Shown here piece by piece: positions 1 through 11,325 of a DNA stretch of 64,000 bases. The translations under genes and the position numbers were made by a program. The notes under the pieces were generated by a model. The model saw nothing but the letters and a program-made list of their open reading frames with translations, ran no database searches and had not been told where the DNA came from. Positions within the stretch are counted from its first letter, which is position 1. Every line of letters starts with the position of its first letter. Source of the stretch: Dichetophora obliterata (lineage: Eukaryota > Arthropoda > Insecta > Diptera > Sciomyzidae); NCBI GenBank assembly GCA_963920525.1, contig OY986439.1, positions 214,052,000-214,115,999 of the forward strand, read 5' to 3'.

Positions 1-826
1 CCATGTCATAACGGAAGTATGTTGCTCTGCTTAAGACGCACTTCCGGTGGCTTTGCGTCAAATCTTGTGCATGCATGCGTGCTTCAAATGAGCGAATGTG
101 TTTGATTAATTTTGTCGTCTGCAATTAGTTGTAATAATTGCATATTTTATTGCTCTCTGGCTTTCAGCATGCGTAGGAGCATAAAATTAAATTGCGCACA
201 GCAGCTGTTTGTCGTAAATAAATAACTAAATGAATGAAATGAAATAAATGAATGTTTAGAATGAGTTTAAATAAAAGCCACACACACTCACGCACAAGAT
301 AAACTTCGGAATTCAACTTAGCCAAGAGCTAAGCAAACAGAAAAGTGGCAAAAGCATTGCCAGCTGTCTTCAAAACAAACATGTTCTTTATATGTCATAC
401 ACAAACTCTCACAAACGCACACACACAAAGTTGAGAAAAATCAACAACTGTAGAATTTATTGCTAGGCAACATTGAAATAGCAGCTGTTGGCGTCGTTGA
501 GTGTTTGTGTTTTTAAGGCAAAACAATGTTAACAAAACTTAAAATGCAATACAAAGCCAACACTTGGTTGTAATCGGATGTGCAGACATTTTATTTTGTG
601 TCATTGTGTGCAATTAATTTGCGTAAATGTCTATTTTTATTCAGAAAAGTCAAATTTACTGTTTCCCAATCGGCAATGGCAGCACATCGAAGCGCTGCTA
701 GGAGGGCTGCACATGGATTAAGTAGGCCTTTCGCGCTCATATCCAAGCCCATTCCCTTTTTTATATGAAATGCGAAAATTTCGTTTACCTACTCAGCGTT
801 GCCATATTCACAGCTTTTACAGTAAA
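1..826. other. Non-coding flank, nothing recognised
   Basis: AT-rich sequence with short CA/CACA-rich stretches (about 280-300 and 415-430). The only open frames are 60-65 codons and resemble nothing I know. No TIR pair or RNA gene is visible. Confidence 0.5.
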
Positions 827-956
827 TTACTTACTTACTTAGTTGGCGGTACAGCCGTATTTCGGTCCTGGCCTCATCTAAGAATGTGCGGCAGTCATTT
901 CTGCTTCTCACTTGCTGGTGCCATTTGGAAATTCCAAGCACCGTCAATTTGCCCTC
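827..956 (-). mobile_element. 3' end of RTE-like LINE, (TAAG)n tail
   Basis: Read on the minus strand, this segment ends in a run of TAAG repeats (about 827-841), a common non-LTR 3' tail. It directly abuts the TIR element at 957-3019. The reverse-transcriptase part of a LINE on the same strand resumes on the far side of that insertion, so I read both as one LINE split in two. That the two belong together is inferred from strand, order and the TA duplication at the junctions. Confidence 0.6.
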
Positions 957-3019
957 TACACGGTTAAAAATCTTGGAATAAAATTGAAACTTTTCTCTAC
1001 TTTATATATGACCACACCAGCTTTGGTTTCAAATCTAGTATTTGCAAAATACTACAAAATCATTTTAATACAGCTTTGGTTTAAAATTTAGTACAAGCTT
1101 GAATTGAAATATACTGTTGGATTAAAATATATACAGACACAGTGAGATTCGAACCAGACACATCTAGTTTGTACGCTCACTAAGTTAACCACTGGGCTAT
1201 TGCGCTATACAAAACAAAAGCAATAAGCAAGCATATGAACCTAATAGCGTAATATTGAGTTTCAGCATTGCAATATTTCTTTTGTTTAAATTTTCCCAGT
1301 AAAAAATTTTGATGCTCATTACTCGTACGCGCATTAAGAGCGCTTTCACCATCTTGCGTATAGTGCTATTTGTAAAGCGCTATGTTTGGAGCTCTTTCCA
1401 TAGTGATAACGAAGCACTAGCAAACAAATCTTAGATCGTTAAGTCAAAAAAATAAAAAATAAATTTTAGAAAAAATAAAAAAAGAACTAAAATTAGAGCC
1501 CGTCACATCCCGTTCTTTTGTTTATCAACCATCGACCATAAGTCCAGCGAGCACATCACATATCGCGCATAACTACTGTGAGCTTTATCTCACCTGTCAT
1601 TCCCGCGAGCACATTAAGTACCGCCCTGAAGTCCTGCTAACCCCTAAGTGCTACATAGTTCTTGCGGCATCCGTGCTTTCATACGCATAGTCAACAAAAA
1701 TAAGTCTTAATTAAAGATTTAAATGCAAAAAGTAAAATGGTTTTATGTTTTTATAAAAGTACTGCAGCGAAATCCTGCGTGAACCAGTCTATACAGCAAG
1801 TCCTTCTTCTAATGCGCGAAACTCATAAAAGTAAGTATTTAAGAAAGTTTTATAAATAACATGAAGAAATGTATTATGTTTTTAAAAAAGCGCAAGTACT
1901 GCACCAAAGTCCTGCTCCAAAGCCGTGCGAGACGACATTTTACTGCTCTTCCACATCGAGTCTATCCAGCGAGTCCATCCTCAATTTAAAACGCGTAACT
2001 CATAAAAGTAAGTATTGAACAAATTTTTATCAGCAATTGTAAAAAGGAGTTTTATTTAAAAAAAGGACAAAAACTACACCAGAGTCCTGCGAGACCGCAT
2101 CGTACTGACTATTGTCGGATACGATCGATCATTACCTACAAATACCCGTGTTCGGCCATTTCGAAATGAAGGCAGGATTTCACTCCTACAAAAATAAATT
2201 TTACAGGGATGTAAGCAAAAACAAGAAAAAGAACAATTCAAAAGCAGAAGCTTTACAGTAAAACTGTGTTTTAAATAAATGTACTTACTTCAATTAATTA
2301 ATTAAATACTTACTGAATTTTTGTTGTTTTTTATTACGTTGTGAATTTATAATTGTTTTTATTGTTAATCACCAAACATAAAAAAAACAACATTAAATGC
2401 ATAAATGCAAAAGAGTTAATAAATGTACTTTATATTTGTTTTTTAAGAGCTACTTTTTGTATTAACTACAAGGGAAAAAAGTGCTCGGTTCTCGCTACTT
2501 TTTAGTATATTAACTACAAGGCAAACAAAGCGCTCGCTTCTCGCCACTATTTCGTATTAACTACAAGGCGAAGATAGCGCTCGGTTGTCGCAACCATTTC
2601 GTATCAACTAAAAGGTGAACAAAGCGCTCTTTTCTCGCTACGATTTTATATTTTGAACAGCGAGAGTGGAGCGCATACATCTGATGACATGCTCATGTTA
2701 AAAAATGCGCTATGCGCAAGGAGAATGAAGCACTCTACTGTTTTTTTGGAGCGCTTCAGTTGCGCTAGTGGAACTCTCGGCTTCCTACTGGGAATGTTAA
2801 AAATGCGCTATACGCAAGGAGAACGAAGCTATCTATTGTTTTTTTGGAGCGCTTCAGTTGCGTTTCATTGGAGCTCTCGGCTTCCTGCTGGGTTTGTACA
2901 GAACCGTTTTAATTATGTGTTAGTATTTGTGAAAGTTTAAATTTTAAACCTCAAGGTCAAAAAATATGCAGTAGTATTTTAGCTGGATTAAAATTTATTC
3001 CAAGATTTTTAACCGTGTA
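957..3019. mobile_element. TIR DNA element with internal tandem repeats, TA-flanked
   Basis: Nearly perfect terminal inverted repeats of about 27 bp: the left end starts CACGGTTAAAAATCTTGG at 959 and the right end is its reverse complement, ending at 3017. Both sides carry TA, consistent with a TA target duplication. No transposase frame is seen. Inside are three kinds of tandem repeat: about 160-bp units with 'agtcctgcgagac' (about 1760-2110), about 65-bp units with 'attaactacaagg' (about 2450-2640), and a duplicated about 118-bp block (about 2690-2890). Superfamily is undetermined; a TA duplication would fit Tc1/mariner-mobilised elements. Confidence 0.75.
1130..1210 (-). repeat. tRNA-like (SINE-head-like) segment
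   Basis: On the minus strand there is a box-A-like TAGCCCAGTGG (about 1189-1199) and a box-B-like GGTTCGAATCT (1145-1155) at tRNA-like spacing. The acceptor and T stems do not pair well, so I do not call a functional tRNA. It looks like a degraded tRNA-derived head inside the TIR element. Confidence 0.45.
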
Positions 3020-4120
3020 CTTAGTCTTTCCAGATGCGCTCGTCTTCTTCTGCGTTGACCGGCGGTGGGAACCGAATCGAATATTTTCTTCACTGGAGCA
3101 ACGTCTTTCATGCGCTGAACATGACCTAGCTAGCGAAAACGCTCGATTTTAATGCGCTTGACTGTGTCGATGTCAGCGTGCAGCTCGTACAGTTCATCAT
3201 TCCATCGTATTCGGTTCTCGCCATTGACGCAGATTGGTCCGTAGATCTTTCGAAGAATCTTTCTTTCGAAGGCTCCTAAAGTCTTCTATGTGAACTGCTC
3301 AGCGTCCAAGTTTTTGATGTATAAAGAAGGACGGACATGATGAGCGATTTATAGAGCATGATTTTCGATCGTCGAGAAAGGGCTCTGCTTCTCAATTGCC
3401 TACTGAGCCCAAAGTAACACCTGTTGGCAAGAGTAATTCTTCGTTTGATTTCAATGCAGATGTCGTTTGTTTAGTTAAGGCTGGATCCCAAACAGACAAA
3501 GTCCTTCACAACCTCAAAGGAGGCATTGTCAACTTTATCGAGGATTCCAAGAGGTTGAGACTGTTTGTTTGTTGACACCAAGCATTTCGTCTTAACAGCA
3601 TTCACTGCCAGACCCATTCGACTTGACTCTCTTCCTAATCTGGAGAATGCTGCACTGATTTCGCTCGTATTATGGCCAATGATATCGAAGTCTCATCAGA
3701 CGCAAGTAGCATAACACTCTCGTAGAATATTGTAACACTACGTCTCAGATCAGCAGCTCGGATGATCTTCTCTATCATTAGGTTGAAAAATTCCCACGAT
3801 AAGGAATCACCTTTTCTGAAACCTCGTTTGGTAACAAATGGTGGGGAGAGGTCCTTCGCGATTTTAACGCGATTGAAGCCCATTGTAACGAACCAATCAG
3901 TTCGTTTACAATGGGCTTCAAGCTTTCACTTGAACGCTCGACAGGACCTTATATGCGATATTAAGAAGGCTTATCCCACGGTATTTGGCGCAAATAGAGG
4001 GATCGCCTTTCTTGTGGATTGTGCAGAGCACACTGAGATTCCAATCGTTCGGAATGCATTCTTCTGACCATATTCTGCATAGCAGCCCGTGAATGCATTT
4101 AAATCAGTGGTGCTCATTCA
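3020..4120 (-). pseudogene. RTE-like LINE reverse transcriptase relic
   Basis: Minus-strand frames give recognisable fragments of a non-LTR reverse transcriptase in order. Near 3960-4080 is CRIWSEECIPNDWNLS followed by HKKGDPSICAKYRGISLLN. After an internal deletion comes PPFVTKRGFRKGDSLSWEFFN (about 3780-3850). Near 3100-3150 is ERFRxLGHVQRMKDVAP, a typical C-terminal motif. The YADD active site and the segment before the palm domain are missing or scrambled, and frames shift repeatedly, so it is dead. Direction and 3' tail place its 3' end at about 827. RTE-like assignment is from remembered motifs; a related insect clade is possible. Confidence 0.7.
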
Positions 4121-4715
4121 ACACCATAGACAAATTTGCGTCTGTGTTAGAGAGCTTTAAGCTTCTGCACTGAGAGAAATTCATTGTGTAAGCTTTCTGT
4201 TGCACAGTTCTTCGATGTTTAAAGTTCTTATTAAATAAAATTGAAACTTTGAAATGATTAAATGATCAATGATGATTGATCAAAACTATAAAAAATGTTA
4301 TATAACTAGCCTACAAATTTCGGATGCGGTATATCCATTATCATTCCTATATGTACTTTCAACGCCGGTACCAAATCTGTACTCAGTTTCTTCCTGCATT
4401 GTACAATTTTCAAGATAAAGGGTGTTTTACGTGTTTGGCAGATGTTAAGTATTATTGATATACTCTAAACTACTCACCGCAAAATAAAAGTTAATATTTT
4501 GTATATAAAAAAAAATATCAATCTTTCAATCAATATATTAACCACTATCGTGTCATGTGCGGTAGCGGAGCTAACATTTTGAGATTATTCAACGAAATAT
4601 CAACATATTTTGTATCTTTTATTACAGCTTCGCTAAAACATTTTGACTTATGACCCCGAGCGCGAGTAGTCAATTCAAACGAACGAGATCGTGTGACTGA
4701 TACAAAGGCGTGTAT
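4121..4715. other. Intergenic, nothing recognised
   Basis: AT-rich sequence between the LINE relic and the mariner relic. No supported gene, TIR pair or repeat was found. Confidence 0.4.
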
Positions 4716-5298
4716 CCAAAGATAAGAAGGATTTTTTCCGTCGATTAGTAACCGTGGACGAAACATGGATCCATCACTACACACCAGATACAAAAGAACA
4801 GTCGAAACAGTGGACTTCGCAGACCGAACGTGCTCTGAAGGAGGCGAAGACGGTGCTACCAGCCGGAAAGGTTATGGCGACAGTATTTTGGGATAAACAC
4901 GGTATAATCTACATTGATTACCTTCCACCGAAAAGAACGATTAATAGCAAATAGTATGCAACCGAATTGGACAGTTTTAATGGTGCTTTGAAAGAGAAAC
5001 ATCCCCATTTGGCGAAGAAAAAAGTGCTGTTCCATCAAGACAATGCGCGCATTCACACATGCCCAGCAATCATGGAAAAATTCCATGAATTAAAGTACGA
5101 ATTGCTTCCTCTATTTTCAGTTTCCAAGCCTGAAGAAATGGATCGGCGGAAAGAGATTCACCACCATAGCTCATAGGCCGAAACAGAAGCCTATTTTGGG
5201 AGGACCTTCCGAAAACGTATTTTTCGGATAGGATCAAAAAATTTGAGGAACGTTGGACGAAGTGTATCGAGCTAAGATGAGACTATATTGAGAAATAA
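4716..5298 (+). pseudogene. Mariner transposase relic (C-terminal two thirds)
   Basis: The reading begins with LVTVDETWIHHYTPDTKEQS and continues through GKVMATVFWD and KKVLFHQDNARIH to a C-terminal AETEAYF...RWTKCIEL...DYIEK ending at a stop at 5296-5298. These are the first two aspartates of the mariner D,D34D catalytic triad. The segment that normally carries the third (PYSPDLAPSD) has been deleted, replaced by a junction at about 5110. In-frame stops lie at 4952-4954 and 5174-5176, and a frameshift precedes the end. The N-terminal DNA-binding half is absent and no TIRs were found. The motifs look closest to irritans/Himar-type mariners (from memory). Confidence 0.85.
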
Positions 5299-6314
5299 AA
5301 CGTTTTTTTGACGTAAAAATCACTCCTTGTTTCATTTTTCACGGAACTATCAAATGGCTCTCGTATTCGCTGTATTCTTTGTAATATTTTGTATTCTTTC
5401 TTGATGCCAGCCGAAAGGTCAATGGATAAGGTTTTATATAAAATCAAAAAAGAATGAATCATTGAAGACCAAATATTGACAAAAACAGCCTGGAATTTCA
5501 AATATTGACAAAAACCTTAACGAATTTCTTTATTGCGCAAAAAACTTCGGTAAAAATATTTGTTGTTGAAAAAATATTCAAAACCAAAAATGACTTTTTT
5601 AATGTTCTTTCATATGGTATGCATAAATATAGGGTTGATTTAAAGTTTCTATCGTAAAAATTTAAAAACGTTTTATACGATCAAAAAATCAAGCCTAACA
5701 TCATAAAAATTTAAGATTTTTTTTTTTATTAATTTTGTATTTTTGTAAACAAACTTTAGACCTAAACCATCTACAGAACCAGCCGCACACACACACACCA
5801 AATTTTATCAAAATCGTTTCAGCCGTTAGGAATTCAGAGACAAAGCCATGTACAGAAGAATTTTATATATAATGATAGCTCTGTGTTTTGAAGATATATA
5901 CAAAAAGGTCTCATAACGCGCGTGTTTATTGTGTTTATTTAACAGTTTATAAAAATCCACACAAAATTATATTCCACGCATACAGGCAATGAAACAACCT
6001 ATTGTAGTTCCATAAAATCCATCTGTTTCAACAAATATTTAGCTTAACGTTCTAAAAACCCATGATTGAAATGTTTTTTGAGCGAAAAAATACGAAAGCA
6101 ACGAAAGCAAATAGCAAAAAGCACAAAATAATAACTGGGGAAACTACAGGCAGTACAAAATTTGGCAATTTAAGAAATTTAAGAGCTTTAAAAATGTCAA
6201 GATATATTTCTTATAAAGGGTTTTCCTTTAAGGACTTGACAACTTTTTTTTTGTCCAAAACCATTTGAGATATTTCAAAAACTTTATTATCGGCTTCAAT
6301 TTCAATCAAAACAT
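5299..6314. other. AT-rich spacer with a transposon-end-like motif
   Basis: No gene recognised. At about 5775-5875 a (CA)n run is followed by 'caaaatcgtttcagccgtt' and a TATATA stretch, the sort of terminus seen on many dispersed insect repeats; a partner end could not be located. Confidence 0.3.
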
Positions 6315-6437
6315 TTATGAATGGAACTCGACTTCGTTTATATGGCCACCGCGGGCACGTTTACAGCGGTCGATTCGTTGGACCCAATTTTCGATGACTC
6401 GGCCACACATTTCGACCAAAACAGCCGCTATTTCTCT
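6315..6437 (-). pseudogene. Tc1/mariner-type transposase C-terminus relic
   Basis: About 40 codons read REIAAVLVEMCGRVIENW, then RIDRCKRARGGHINEVEFHS, to a TAA stop at 6315-6317. The 'ENWxxRxxxCxxxRGGHxxxxxFH' pattern is a common C-terminal signature of insect IS630/Tc1/mariner-like transposases (recalled, not searched). The relic is cut exactly where the truncated hAT copy begins (about 6437). No catalytic region remains. Confidence 0.55.
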
Positions 6438-6541
6438 ATATATTTGGAATTTAGGAAACATAAATGGACGTTTTTAAATAAGCAGAAAATGTTTTAGAAG
6501 CAGCAGAAAAAAGATGACATGTCATCGAAATCCTAGCCCTG
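6437..6541 (+). mobile_element. 5'-truncated copy of the hAT MITE seen at 11.6-14.3 kb
   Basis: Sequence from 'tatttggaatttag' to 'aaatcctagccctg' matches 12118-12174 joined directly to 14255-14302. It lacks the 2.08 kb Harbinger insertion, so it is an empty-site copy for that element: here 'aatgttttagaagcagcag' is continuous. The right terminus CCTAGCCCTG is the hAT-type end. Confidence 0.75.
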
Positions 6542-7254
6542 GTTATCTCTAACTGAATACACAGCTGGTTACAGAAATGACAACTTTTTTGTTTGTTAAT
6601 TATATAACAAAAAAGTTTAATTTTGTGCTTGAGCTTCGCACTCAAATTTTGACCTTTTTATCTAAAACATGTAGAAATAAAAGTTGCGGAAGCTGCATTC
6701 TTTGAATTGCTATAATTTTTATTCGGAAAAGGTTACAGGAATGACATTTTAGGCCTGTTTTGGACATTTCCGACTGCAAAATAAACTTAAAACCTGCTTC
6801 CACATAAACTTAAAAACAAAATACTTTTTAAGAAAGCTGGTAGCGAAAGTAACAAAAATTGTTTTTTATCACTCAAAACAGTGAGGAAATGTTTATGAGC
6901 ACTTTTGGCGGAATTGACCATATATGAAAGTTACAATTTCAATATGTTTTATGTTGTGTGACGTTGGCGAAAGCTTTAGAATTTTTAGTGGAATAAAGCG
7001 TGTAAAAATTGCAAAAAAAAAACTCTTGTGTATGTCCTTGTTTTTAAGTTCTGGTGAAAATTTTTAAAACCTACTAAATTCAAGAAACATTTCCTCTATT
7101 CGCTTTCCTCTAAGCTATAACATTACAAATGCCTTTGAAAAAATTTTCTTACTATTTTAATATTCGACCATGTCTGCTTGTAGATTCTCTGATTACATAA
7201 ATGTTTGCTATTTAACGACGTTCTAATCCGATATGCGTATCGTTATTCGAAAAA
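6542..7254. other. AT-rich spacer, nothing recognised
   Basis: No supported gene or repeat boundary. Confidence 0.35.
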
Positions 7255-7351
7255 CATGGCTTTATGTGTTGTTTTTAAGCAATATGTTTTTGTTATGAAT
7301 CTTGTTATTAAGCAGTTTTTGTTGAATCAGTTGGTGTTTTTTTAACATTAA

Positions 7352-9747
7352 GGGGGTCCTCTGGTAATCCGAAAATTTTTTTTCGATTTTTTTTTCATAT
7401 TTCTATTGCTCAGATACTCAAAAACATTTTCCCAAAAGGATTTTTCAAAATTCGAAATAGTTTAGGAGATACAGGCATTTTTGTGTAGGTATGTTTTCGT
7501 CAAAATAACGCATCAGCAAAGTTGTTTATTTGCCTGCAGTCATTAGTCGAAAATTCTGTGGAATTCTTCCAAAATATGTATTGATATTACAAAATATACA
7601 CACACAGTATGTATACATGCAGTATGTATACATGCATGTTTTGATTTAGGGGTTGAAATGATTTTGAGCCCAGGTGTTCACATGAAAGAAGCAAACGAAC
7701 GAGATTCAGTTTATTTTCGAACGCTGAAAGCTACGTGTGCGCGATAACTGCTGTTGTAAAATAAAAGAAAAATCGTTTTGTGTTTTTTTTTTTGCTATGG
7801 ATAAAAAAAGCCACCCAAACGCGCCGCGTAAGTACGCGTATCGAACAAAAAAGAGGCATTTCCGTGGAAACCAGCACTCCCAAGTAGAGGACACCGACTT
7901 TGCCAGCACATCGGCCAAAAAATTGAAGAAAACGCAAGACAATGAAGTCATCATCGAAAACAACCTCCAGTTCTGTTTCTTGGAATTTTTTTCATTTTTC
8001 CAAACGCTTGCTGCTCTGGTTATCTGCGCCCAATGTAAACAAAAAATTCGATTTGGAAAAACATGTATGCGTGGAGTCGGCTTCAAAGTGAGTCTGCAGT
8101 GCCAATGTAAAGCTACACAGTATATTAATTCTTCGCCGGCGGTCGGTAAATCTTTTGTTGTAAATCGCCGGTTGATATTTGCCATGAGATTGCTTGGAAT
8201 AGGGAGAGAAGGTATTAATATGTTCTGCGGATTAATGGACATATGCCAAGGATTGTGCCTTGATGCGTACTATGGCACCTTGAAAAACATGCATGTGTCT
8301 GCTAAAGCAGTTTACAAGCAGTGCCTGTTGAATGCGGTTAAAGAAGAGCAGGAACAGCAGAAAGAAAAAAATCCTGACTGTGACTCCTCAGTGCTGACCG
8401 TTTCAGGGGATGGCACCTGGAAAAAACGGGGATTCTCGTCTCTTTTTGGTGTCACTACGCTCGTCGGTAAACATACCAAAAAAGTGGTTGACTCCGATGT
8501 CAAATCAAGCCTTTGCCAGGCATGCAAAATGTGGGGGAAAAAATGACTCTGCAGACTTCGAAGAATGGTACGAATCGCACCAGAAAACATGCACAAACAA
8601 CCACAGTGGAAGTGCGGCCAAGATGGAGGTAGATGCCGTGAAGGAAATGTTTGCCTCATCGATCGAAAAATATGCCATAAAATATGATGCCCCATTTGAT
8701 GGAAAGGTTCTGCAAGTAATGAAGCCCATATACGAAGCGTTATCATCCGACGATCTACTCAACCGATGCACTGGAGGTGAAACGCAAAATTGTAACGAAT
8801 CGTTCAACTCGCTTTTGTGGACCTTTGCGCCGAAACATATCCACTGTGGTGCTACCACAGTCGAAATCGCAAATTTTCTGGCAACCTGCATTTTCAACGA
8901 AGGCTTCACAAGTATTTTAAAAATAATGTCAACAATGGGTATTGTCATCGCCCACAAGCCGAGATGTATGCTGAATCTCGCGACGGAAAACGACTTCAAC
9001 GCTCAGAGCTAAAAACGTACGCATCATCGAAAGAGGGTCGCACAGCCCGCAGAGCCCAAAAAGCCATGGAAAACTCGTTTTATGAGATGGAGGAAGGCAC
9101 ACTTTATGGGGCTGGAATTGCCGATTAATATTCGTAAGTATTGTATTAAAAAAATATGTGTTAATGTCATTTGTGTGCCTCAAAATTGAGGTCAAAACTT
9201 TAAACGCGTTTTTCTCGAAACCATGTTTTTCAAAACTTTGCGCACGATAACTCAAACAGTTTTTGACCGATTTTGATATATGAGGCATGAAACGACGCAG
9301 AATTTACGCCGCTATAGCCCCTACCTCAAACTTGCCGAAAAAATAATGTTTACTTTTTTTTTTCTACACTAGACTACAAAAAAAAGGTCGAAATTCGATT
9401 TTTCATTTTCAAAGTGGCGGCTCCCCCCCTAAAAAAATTTCGATTTTTGTTTCCGAGGTAGGGGCTATAGGGACATTCATTCTAAGTAACTGAATATTTT
9501 TTTTTTCAGACGATGTTTACTCTTGGAATCGTGCGCAATTTGGACCCACCTTTTTTCCGGAGAACCTCGTTACCAGGCCGAGAACTTTCTGAACGGTCCA
9601 TAAATTCACTTTTTCAAAATTTTGTATTTTTTTCAATAAATTAAGCTACCCAAATCAAAAAACGGAACTAAAATATCTTTACTCGTTCTCTTTCCACAAT
9701 ATTTTGAAAAAAGGCTAAAATTTGGCATAGATTACCAGAGGACCCCC
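7352..9747 (+). mobile_element. Kolobok-type DNA transposon, TTAA target site
   Basis: Perfect 18-bp TIRs: GGGGGTCCTCTGGTAATC at 7352-7369 and its reverse complement at 9730-9747, both bounded by TTAA (7348-7351, 9748-9751). It carries a degenerate transposase gene. TTAA duplication, G-rich TIR and this transposase type together fit Kolobok; piggyBac shares TTAA but has a different protein and TIR. The insertion lies upstream of the TATA box of the first Kazal-like gene. Confidence 0.8.
7797..9128 (+). pseudogene. Mutator-like-domain (Kolobok-type) transposase, broken
   Basis: The frame opens with MDKKSHPNAPRKYAYRTKKR and a Lys-rich tail followed by EDTDFASTSAKKLKK. It continues through a Cys-containing region to VSGDGTWKKRGFSSLFGV, holding the first catalytic aspartate. 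A frameshift at about 8530-8546 moves it to HSGSAAKMEVDAVKEMF and GGETQNCNESFNSLLW. A second shift at about 8940-8960 leads to the C-terminus EEGTLYGAGIAD, ending at 9128. These are hallmarks of the family annotated as 'Mutator-like transposase domain' in insects. Between KYAIKYD and VLQVMKPIYE (about 8680-8705) roughly a hundred or more residues expected in the family, including the GDGDSK catalytic segment, are missing. It cannot encode an active enzyme. Confidence 0.75.
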
Positions 9748-9802
9748 TTAAACAACCACGTTGCCTTCGAGTGCTTGTGTTGGACCAGGCATATTTTTTT
9801 CC

Positions 9803-9810
9803 TATAAATA
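9803..9810 (+). promoter_or_regulatory. TATA box of Kazal-like gene 1
   Basis: TATAAATA lies about 95 bp before the ATG, inside a block (TATAAATACG...CGGTTTTCTACAAACTT) conserved in the paralog. A start about 30 bp downstream would fall near 9835-9840. Confidence 0.75.
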
Positions 9811-9904
9811 CGTGCACGGTTTTCTACAAACTTGAAGTCATTAATTGTTAAAGTGAATTATCTGGAGTTAAATCAGAGAAATAATTATATTCAAAGTTTT
9901 AATC

Positions 9905-11181
9905 ATGCGTGTCTTTAGTCTATTTTTAATTTTTGCCACCGTAGCCATATTTAATGTCATGGTCGTCCAGGGTTCTGAAATATCATCGACCGATGGAGAG
10001 GAAGAGCTATCTTCCGAAGAAGTCGAAGAACCGGGGGATTGTAATATAGACTGCGTTTTAAAATATAAACGTATGGTTTGCACCTATGAAGATGGTGTTC
10101 CACTTGATGATGAGCAGTGTAATCATCTACAAGATACCCAGTGTCCAATACAGATAAATAGCCAAAAAGAAGGAAGTAAGTTTTGAAAGTATTCAGATAA
10201 TTTCGACATAACGCAGAAAGGAATTTTTTGAAGTTCATAAAATCATATTATATGCAACATATGGCTGCCATATTTTAGCCATCTCTCTGTCCGTCTGTGA
10301 GGAATCACAATTTGGAGTTATCGTGCAGAAATTCAAAATAGAAGCTTTTTTATCAAAAAAGTAAAGATCCAGTTCGAGAATTGGCCAAATCGAATGAAAA
10401 CCACGCCAACCTTTCATAGACACTAAAACTAATTCACTTTAAATTGACAATTGAAAAAATCGTATTTGCCTTCAAAAACACACAAAAGTCAAGTCGAATA
10501 ATTCTATACTGATTTTATTCTTAAAATTAGGCAAAAGTCCTTTCTGGAGTGCATTATTTTAGGCGATATTTTCCTAAAAATTATTTCTTTGAATCTATCC
10601 GTTGCGCTCCCACGTGTTAAAGATAATTCCTTTTTTTATAGTGAAATGAGCTCGTGATAAAATATGTGATATATAGCAACTAAAATCGCAAAAAATACAA
10701 AAAAAAAAATTATAAAACCTCAAAAAATAGCAAAGTCTCACTTATGGTCTGAAATTCAAGTGTCTCATTTCATAATGAAACTAAGATCTATTTTCAAAAG
10801 TGAAATAAGGAATCCAATTAATAGTCGTTTCAATCATCAATAGAACTAATAAAACCTTTTCTGAAAAAGTGATCATTTTGGTCTGAAGCTACGTACTTTC
10901 TTGTACATTTCAAAAGTATTTAATAGCCAAAAAAGTATATATTTGTAATGGAGTAATGCTTTTTAGTCGAACTAACCTTTTGCAAGATATTGTTTTTATA
11001 TATCTGTATAAATGAAAATGAAAATGAAAATGAAATTATGTATGTTCGGCTTATTAACTTTTACAAAATTATTTTGCTGTATTATCAATGGTTTTAAAAA
11101 AGCTGATATATTTTTTCTTTATTATTTTCTTCTCTTGTAGATTCTTATAACTGCGTGAGCATGTTTAAGTCCAGTCTTTGA
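9905..11181 (+). CDS. Secreted Cys-rich Kazal/vasotab-like peptide, gene 1 (two exons)
   Basis: Exons 9905-10175 and 11141-11181, with a 965-bp GT-AG intron (donor GTAAGT, acceptor after a T-rich tract ending TTGTAG); together 103 codons. Residues 1 to about 23 form a signal peptide (MRVFSLFLIFATVAIFNVMV), followed by an acidic Ser/Glu linker. A six-cysteine domain has spacing C-x3-C-x8-C-x12-C-x7-C, and the sixth cysteine is supplied by exon 2 (NSYNC). The C-x3-C start and relaxed loops resemble atypical Kazal inhibitors of the vasotab type, so it is probably an extracellular protease inhibitor or vasoactive-type peptide; this is inferred from spacing only. The exon 2 frame is supported by the paralog, whose exon 2 gives SYSC at the same place. 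A polyadenylation signal AATAAA is at 11320. All frames are intact, so it looks functional. Confidence 0.7.
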
Positions 11182-11319
11182 ATGAAGTGCAGATGAAGTA
11201 CATAATTGAATGAGTATCAAATTAATTTGGCGTTTCATTAAAAATTATTCATTTTATAACTTTTGGAATTGTTAAAAATTTAAAAAAAACTTACAATACG
11301 ATGTAATTTTTTCATTAAA

Positions 11320-11325
11320 AATAAA
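11320..11325 (+). terminator. Probable polyadenylation signal, gene 1
   Basis: AATAAA 139 bp after the stop codon in the 3' flank shared with the paralog. Confidence 0.4.

Noticed and set aside
1130..1210. Functional tRNA gene
   Set aside because: Box A and box B are present but the stems do not pair; it lies inside a repeat-rich transposon.
8312..8999. Minus-strand frames of 144-164 codons
   Set aside because: Antisense to the Kolobok-type transposase, with no recognisable motifs.
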